Of a DNA stretch of 64,000 nt, positions 57,001-64,000 are shown piece after piece. A program made the translations under genes and the position numbers. Under the pieces are notes generated by a model. The model did not search any database. It was not told the DNA's origin and saw only the letters and a list, made by a program, of their open reading frames with translations. Origin of the DNA: Cerioporus squamosus (lineage: Eukaryota; Basidiomycota; Agaricomycetes; Polyporales; Polyporaceae). The first letter of the stretch is position 1. Each line of letters begins with the position of its first letter. The stretch is taken from the NCBI GenBank assembly GCA_022592435.1, contig JABYQS010000045.1:172670-236669 (forward strand), written 5' to 3'.

Positions 57001-60000
57001 TGACAGAGAGGGATCATTACGCACGAAAGGCCGCAGCGTTCAATGCCATCATGCTTCTCATCCACGAACTGACACATATGCATGCATACATGGCTGGTTA
57101 AGCAGTCGTGGTCGCCTTCATGGTGGAAAGCACGGAGACAGCCCAGGTTACAGGCGTGACATTGCGCATTGCACATTCGGACACTGGCCTTGAGGTCGAT
57201 GGTGGCGCCGTTGAAGATCCGGAAGAGCCGCTGGATGTCGGAATGAGTCGGAGCAAATCTCGATGTGTTTGCCTGCAACCACACGTCAACATGGACAATG
57301 CGCAGATCCACGGTGTTGTCGAGGAATTGCTGTAGTCCTTGTTTCCATACCACATCAAGCTGAGTCGACCGGAGCTCATAGGACTCCCAGGTAGCGCAGA
57401 TTGTATGCAGGGCTTCTTCCTGAGTGTTTGGCTGCCCCTTGGGCCCTGTCTCGCCCAGGAAGAAGTGCAGCAGAGTGTCGGGGGAGTCGACGGTGGTGGC
57501 GTTGTCGAAGTCCTACATCGATCATGTTTATACAACCGATGAATAGCAACCGGATGTAACACAGTACTCACGGTGAGCGGTTCGAAGTCAGGTACAATCT
57601 CACTCGCTCCGAAAGCGAGTGCCTTCGGCAATAGGAGAAGGAGGAGATGTACACGATGGCTAGCCAGGTTCTCTGAGACAAACAATGAGCACAGTGCGTC
57701 CATGATGGGCCGCAGTACGCACGAGACATCGCTCCCCAGTCATTGGCCTGTTATAGCCGCCATGTCAGTACCATCATAATACGAAGAGGAGACATCTTCA
57801 ACCTTCAATTTTGCCATGAGTGTTTTGATTGTTTGCAAGAAGATGGCGCCGCCAGCGTGCGTGATAGGCTGCTGATCCAAACGCTTCTTCACGGCGTTGA
57901 ACATGGTATAGAAGCGCTTCGACTCGATGACAGGCCAAGGCACGATGTTCAGCCGATTACCATGCAGCCGCGTAATGAAGTTGTTGCCTTGTTCGGCGGC
58001 GACGATCTGCTGGAACTTGTGTTGGAACCTATACTGCTATCAGTATCCCCACGTTGACCTATATTTTTGCAGGGCTACTCACTCTCTCTTGATGCCATCT
58101 GTGTCGGCATCCGGAACATCCTGTAAAAGGCGTACGCATGAGCTCCAGGACGTACTCAACTAAGTATCGCAGCTCGGATGTACCTTGATGATAATCATGA
58201 GTGCCGACTGGAAGAGCATAGGATTGGCTTCGGGATTGAGTACAGACGCAGAAGATTGGAACGAATGAAAGAGCCCGGCGATGTCACGCGACATAGCGTA
58301 GTTGTTGCGGAAGAGGACCTGTTCAGAGACACTGCATCAGCCACGTTGTATACAGCATACTCGTGACATGAGCTCACGAGGTTCGAGATCGCGGTGTTGA
58401 ATAATACGAGCAGTGTGTCTTCTTGCACCGAGCGTTCCATGCTATGGACACCTAGCGACAGATGGTGAACAAGAGCTAAAGTGTCTTGATGAAAGCTCAC
58501 CTTCAAAATCCAGCGCGACGATGAGCGAGTCATCTGTGGGAGTCACTGACATCCATACGCCTTCGGTTGTCCGCATTGCTGAACCGGCAAAGGAGGCGTC
58601 GACGAGGTGATTCAATGCAAAACTCTTGCCCACCGACTGTTCACCTATCCCTACAGTCAGCAGCGGGTTCCAACGGGCTTCTACGTGATTCCTTACCCAT
58701 AGAGGACACCACCCTCACGGGCTTGAAGATTCCTTGGTGAGTCCGACGATGGAGTAGTGCATAGATAGTGTGGAGCTTACCTTCGTCGCCATGTACGACT
58801 GAAAGAGCGACTCATACCAGCCGAAACTGATGCTGTCGACAATCTGTGCGACCTCAGCGCCGAGCAGGGATCTCTCGAAGTCTGTCGACCAGACACCATT
58901 CTTGAGGGGGACGAATTGGTTGTCCTTGGTCATCGCAATCTGAACTGGAATGAGACACAGTAGCTCGGCGATCCACTCTCCAGCACAAAACGTTGAAAGG
59001 ACGAATGGCAGTGCACTGAAGAAAGAGCTATGGTCGATCGACGTGGTGGATATGTTCTTCAATTCGTCGCCAACGGGCTTCCGTGTAGTACGTTCGAAGG
59101 CCTGAATAAGCGCAGCGAAGTGAATGGCGAAGGAAAGGCGACTTTCATCCGACACAAGGGTCAGACAGCGAGGCCGTCGGAGCGTGGAGGAAGAGGTGGT
59201 TGTTGCTCGTCGGACCGCCGGCACAACAGGGAACCGTGTCCAAAGCTCTGCGTGACAGTCGACGAGGCTATTGTGAACTTCAGCCTGTACTCCGGAGCGC
59301 CTGTCCAGTCTGTTGCCTTCCTCCCTGAAGCTGAACTCTGTGTCCTTGCGCGTGATGGTAAGAGAGATAGAGCGGAGTAAGTTCTCGACCATATCGAGAC
59401 CCATTAGATGCACATTCGAAGATGCGAAGAAAGATGTCACAACGTGACAGAGGCCGTGGTTGAAGGAGGAGGGAGTGTCAATCTTGATACCCTCGGACGA
59501 GCCGAAGCTGGACCAGTGGTAGGCGCGGAATGTGAACGTCTCGCCGTCATCCGTAGACCTCTCGGTCACGAAAAAGCACGATCCTTCTGGTGAAGGATAC
59601 ACGGCCAGAACGTCCCTTGACAGCTGAAGTCTAGCAGGCCTGCGTCCGAATAAGCGGCGGTGTGAGCATGCGGCGACACTGAGTGAATGGATAAGTCGGG
59701 ACGCACCGGAATTGCTGCGAGACGAGCGAGAATATGCGCGCCCGGGACAGGTCGTCCACGAAGAGCAACTCCTCCATTCCGCTCACAAACTCCATGTGCT
59801 TGATCGTTACAGGACTGTCGTACCATGTGCTGAGATTCACATGGCTTCCTCTCCCCTGCAGAGACGTGTACTTTTGATCGAAAGCGAAGGTGTGCAGGTG
59901 TATGAGTGGCTCTTCCTGCATACGAAAAGTGTATCAGCTTTGCTTTGCATGAGTATTGCGGGCAACGTACGGCGACCATAATACAGAGGGCGAGGACGCG

Positions 60001-63000
60001 CTTAGTTTCATCGTATGCGAGCAGGAAGTGATCGCCGAGCTTGTCACGGCTGAGTTTCTTCACGGCCTTCTTGCGGATTGCATGATCAATCGCGGATACG
60101 GGCGGCGCGTAAATCAAGCAGTCTCCAGGTCCACTGCGGACAACGAGCAAACACCTGCTATCCGGTAGAAGGTGTATATAGCTAATGATAGCGAGTGGAG
60201 GAGATTATGATTCATCAACACACGCCATGGCCCATAAGTCTAACGACTCACACGACTTCACAGTTTCCAGGAAGGCTGAACGCCGAGGCCGAGTGCGTAC
60301 GGACGATCGGGCTCGGTACGTGGTCTGAGACGCCCTCTCGCATGAGGTGGATGTCCCTCTCAGCAAGCTCGAGGGGGTATATGGTGTATCGATCCTCAGG
60401 AGGGCTGTATCGGGCCTCAGACGACTTCACCTTGTACATGCGGACGCCGCCGAATCGAGATGATGCTACTCGGATGTGAGTTACAGTGACATCACGGTAT
60501 TGGCAAGGACCACCCACGTTGCTGAACCTCTGAGACATCCAAGATCTCAACTACCGCCGTCGATCGCGCACTGAGATGCACCGTCAGTGAACGAAGCAAC
60601 GAACATCAGTTTCCTCACCCAGCTGCAGTGTCGTCCGTGTGTCTCATGAGCCCTTGTACCAAGTCCATCCTCGCTTCATTCAACGCCCTTGTCTTCTCGG
60701 CATCCACCTCTTGTCTGACCTGGGCATGACATGTCTGGTGTTGTAATCGCTGAAACTTGATGGACAGCTCTTTCGCCTTTGCCAAGACAACGTTCGAAAG
60801 ATGCTCATTTGTGAGCTCGACGACTTTGTTGACGTCGCCAGCTAGCGAGGGCGAACGTTCCGCGAAGTCACCGATGCAAGACAGGAACATCCTATCATCC
60901 ATCTCGAGTGTGTCCCCGTGAAGATGAAGAGTCCGAGTGCTTGAAACGGAAGACGACGTCGTGGCGTCAGACAGCATCCCCCACAGATTGCGCCATCTCC
61001 GAGCCGGTCGCGACAATCCATCGGTAGGTACGTCGATGGCACCACTGTTGCTCGTCAGCAATCGTGTTAGTAGCTCTTCTCTCTGCTGATCGGTAAGATC
61101 GGGGTGTTCCCTGGAGATGAAATCGAGAGCGAGGATCCGAGCCTTCCGTTCTCTGAAGACAGTTGAGGGCACGGAGTTGAGCATCTCATCTTCCAGCGTA
61201 GCGTGCAAGACATCCCGAATGGGGCGGTATAAGAGGGCAATTTCCCCCAGTCGCCCTGCCGCTATTCATGAGCAATCCGTGCACGGGCCAAAACGGGAAA
61301 CTCACCGTCTCCCTCAGCAGCGGATGCACCCTGCACATTGTTGTCGTGCGGCGTAAGAGCATCGTCCCGGCGTAGCACACTAGCGGCATCCTCTGTGAGC
61401 ATCCTGGGCACGCGACCTGAGTGAAACCACTCACGGATATTTCTTCACCAGCTCACGCATCAGATACCGAGCGATGCTGGAGCTGAGGCCAGCCGCCTCG
61501 CCCTCGATTCGAGCAGAGACCTCACGATTTCTCTCTTGCAGTCGTGTCTTGAAGATGCCGTCCACTTCTACGAGCCTGGACCTGTATTGCTTGACGGCAT
61601 CCGGCGAGCGTTCCCGCATCCCAAGACGTAGCAACAGTTCGAGGGAATCCGCAGAGATTGCGGGATTAAGCTGCAGCGGACCACGCCTGGGTTCGACCGT
61701 TAGAACAGTGCAGAACTCCGGATAACAGAGACGCTTACACGAGATTCTTCAGCGCCGTCTCTTCCCAGGTCTTGTCACTGGGAATCAGCACTTCTTTCCC
61801 GGGGACGTGCACGGCGGTGACCACGCCTTGCTGCGTCTCTCCTCGCGTCAGCCTTGGTGGTAGGATGTCAATGTCTGCATTCGTGGGAACGTCATGAGCG
61901 ATCGGCGGGATGTGAACCTAAAGACAGCTTGCTGTTAGGTTGAATCACAATCGATGAGCGCAGATAACTTCTCTTGCCTCGAAGCCCATTTTCGCCGAGA
62001 CATTCTCCTCTTGCTCCTTCGTCTTCAGCACCTCAAAGGTGAACATTCTGTCGCTCTCGTCAACCTCAAGATCGTCGTCGTCTGCAGTTTCATCAGGCTG
62101 ACGCCATACAATGGTGTTAGCGTGGTCGGCAGACATCAGACACGCCACCTGGTCGCAAAGCTTCGTCAGGTACCTGGTATTAGATTCAGTACATATGTAG
62201 TAGACGGGAAGCCAGAGTCGATTCGCTCACCTCATGAAGGCGACTCGGCTGGTGTGGGTCGATTGGGCACAATTGTCCTCCCACGTATTGTCTTCCGGCC
62301 AATATATGACATACATGGGATCTCCGTCCCCAAGCTTCAGGATGTATAGTCCTGAGCGCAGGGAAGCACGCGCAGCAGTACCAACGTCGTCACTCGGCAG
62401 CAGCAAGGCAGCAGTACTGTTGAACACAGTATGTGAGCGCACAGACACGAAAGCAACGGTAGGAGAACGCACAGCTGTTCGTCCAGGCCGCACTTCTTGC
62501 GGAGGAACTCGACGATGGAAGACTTGCTCCCGTACAAGCCCAGAGGTTTGACGTGGACGGAGTCGAGCGCGCGGAAGTCGACTTTGGTCATGGACGTGTA
62601 GGCATTCGGGCGCAGGTCATTGATCAAACGGCCCAGGGCGTCTTGTTCGATGATAACCTTGTCGACTACGTGCCGGATATGTTGTTAATCATACTGTTTC
62701 GCCAGCGAAGGAGCATATCACTTGCCCAGCCCATTACTTCCTCGCTCACGTATCAGATCCAAGACCCTATACAAACCGGGGATCGCTTCAACGAGGTCGT
62801 TGGGCAGGAGTAGTGGCGGCGACCCGGCCTGATGGTCGTCTCTGCCAGGGCCCTCGTCCGCGAGAGCGACATGCTCCGCCGGAGCAGGGGGAGAAATGGG
62901 TGTGGTATCGGACCCGGACTGGGTATGGTCACTTGGCGGGAGGGGCTTCTGGTCCTGCGCCTTGTTGGGCGGCGCGCCTTGCACTTTATCGGGTGGAATG

Positions 63001-63144
63001 CCCGGATGCGCTACAGTTTCGAGGAATATGGTCGTTGGTACGCTGTGCTGAGATGCGTAGACGAGGGCGAACTCGAGGCGTACCTTGAGTTCCAGCACCA
63101 GATATGCCGGTGTAGCCGTACAAATATCTGTCGAGACTAGCCAT
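54056..63144 (-). CDS. Giant GBP-like GTPase with Cys-rich region and vWA domain, copy B
   Basis: Paralogue of copy A with the same domain and exon order. P-loop GEQSVGKS near 58620-58650, MRTTEGVWMSVTP, LDFEG, the propeller-like region at about 58715-60180, a Cys/His-rich region, and a vWA domain whose MIDAS reads Asp-Arg-Ser-Ser-Ser (split by an intron, about 54880-54945). It ends FRGRAN at 54056. The N-terminal about 150 residues differ from copy A, being proline rich, and the start is unclear. Candidates are ATGs at 63144 (MASLDRYLYG) and at 63194 (hydrophobic MFVLASLVYVCCLFLQPWLV, in the frame that leads into VRLEFALVYAS), so an extra frameshift near the N-terminus is possible. The first intron uses a GC donor (62725-62724). 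Intact elsewhere as far as checked. Confidence 0.8.
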
Positions 63145-63771
63145 GGTTGTAAGAACAAGCAACAAACATAGACTAGAGAGGCGAGAACAAACATGTAGGC
63201 TCGCAGAGTTAAGTACTCGCTGTACACAGAGTTCTTACCGCAGCATGGCAGAGAAACCCAGAACGCGTTAAAGTCTCGCGTGATTAGAAAAGAAGCAGAA
63301 GCGGCAACGAGGTTTCAGCATGCCTGGCTGACAATACAAAGCTTGGCTGGACCGGTCAAGCCACCCGATCATGGTGTGAACTGGACGTGAAAGAAGTCTA
63401 AAGGCTGCAGAGTAGCTGCGGTAACGGCCAGCGCGACCTTACAGGGCGCTACAGTGCAACGAGCGTCTATGAACACCATATAGAAAATGCGTACATTCAC
63501 CCCCAGTCTTGGGACTCAGTATAGTGAGAACCTGCAGAACAAGGGGCCTGGAAGTCACTCAGAAACCTCGTTCGTATCTCGGAGTCAGCAAAGTCACGCC
63601 ATGGCTTTTTGGATGGGGATGATCGATGAACCCGTGCTTGGTAGGTCGGCAACGTGAGATGAGTATACAATCATGCTACATCTTTGTTGTGGTCGCAAGG
63701 TCAGCGAGCGTTACAGTTATCGTTACAATCTGAGTACCATAGACTTCTGCTACAGGTGTGCGTGTTTTGTC
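63145..63771. other. Copy B upstream region and SUP35 3' region
   Basis: About 630 bases. It holds the alternative copy B start at 63194 and otherwise only short, unrecognised open frames. Confidence 0.45.
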
Positions 63772-64000
63772 TTAGGCCGCGACGGAGAGGTTCGCAACGC
63801 CCTCCGCTGCCTCGTCGATCCCGCTCTCGATGAGCTTGGTGACCTGCGAACACGACCTTGCATCAGTATACGTCAAGCGTCGTTAGAAACGGGTAGACGC
63901 ACCTTGCCGATAGCTACAGTCTTGCCCTCGTCTCGGAGCGTGAAGCGACCGAGCTGCGGGTAGTCTGTGAAGCGCTCGACACAGACTGGCTCCGCGGTTT
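63772..64000 (-). CDS. SUP35: Eukaryotic release factor eRF3/SUP35, C-terminal fragment
   Basis: The window ends inside this gene. Visible residues are EPVCVERFTDYPQLGRFTLRD, EGKTVAIGK, then across an intron VTKLIESGIDEAAEGVANLSVAA with stop TAA at 63772-63774. This is the C-terminal beta barrel (domain 3) of the EF1A-like GTPases. The VERF..YPQLGRFTLRDEGKTVAIGK sequence fits eRF3, which stimulates eRF1-mediated termination, better than EF1A or Hbs1. The N-terminal prion-like part and the GTPase domain lie outside the window. Confidence 0.85.

Noticed and set aside
63144..63194. Signal anchor at the N-terminus of copy B (MFVLASLVYVCC...)
   Set aside because: Attractive, but copy A has no such segment and the start codon is uncertain. 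Kept only as an alternative start.

Overview
This is nuclear DNA of a filamentous basidiomycete, most likely a wood-decay Agaricomycete and perhaps a polypore. Coding density is high and genes have many short introns (about 50-70 bases, mostly GT-AG). The gene set is typically fungal: an AA9 cellulose-active oxygenase, a GRR1-type F-box protein, and large basidiomycete-specific families. I recognise about 22 genes. No rRNA, tRNA, CRISPR array or intact transposon was found by eye.

Layout. 0.1-2.9 kb: two tandem F-box-like genes. 3.1-4.1 kb: a DJ-1/Hsp31-type protein (-). 4.9-7.2 kb: the DEAD-box helicase DBP8 (+). 8.3-9.6 kb: a BTB-like protein (-). 10.2-11.6 kb: MOB1 (-). 12.2-13.7 kb: an HMG-box factor (-). 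14.8-16.1 kb: SUA5 (-). 16.4-18.0 kb: U1C and LSM3, head to head. 18.2-19.0 kb: an unknown gene (-). 19.1-22.0 kb: GRR1-like (+). 22.5-29.4 kb: the Arf exchange factor SEC7 (-), divergent from deoxyhypusine synthase (+). 31.3-32.4 kb: a 14-3-3 protein (-). 33.1-34.2 kb: AA9 LPMO (-). 35.1-36.6 kb: an aldo/keto reductase (-). 36.9-37.7 kb: a CCDC97-like protein (-), divergent from an alpha/beta hydrolase (38.0-39.8 kb, +). 39.9-40.7 kb: the acetyltransferase ARD1/NAA10 (-). 63.8 kb to the end: the C-terminus of eRF3/SUP35 (-).

The unusual part is 41.2-63.1 kb. Two roughly 9-kb paralogous genes, both on the minus strand, each encode a giant protein. Its order is a propeller-like region, a GBP-like (GB1/RHD3-type) GTPase domain, a long Cys/His-rich zinc-binding region, and a C-terminal von Willebrand A domain with an intact metal site. 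Between them on the plus strand lies a gene whose product joins an N-terminal papain-fold, deubiquitinase-like domain (Cys, Asp-x-His) to an RBR E3 ubiquitin ligase. A locus pairing GBP-like GTPases with a ligase that may also remove ubiquitin resembles animal cell-autonomous defence logic. That function is inference.

A second theme concerns sequence quality. At least eight well-conserved proteins have reading frames broken by single-base indels, mostly the loss of one base in a short homopolymer (SEC7 twice, GRR1, LPMO, CCDC97-like, hydrolase, SUA5, F-box copy 2). Single-copy essential genes are hit, so uncorrected consensus errors are more likely than pseudogenes. Gene models across these points should be read as one gene.
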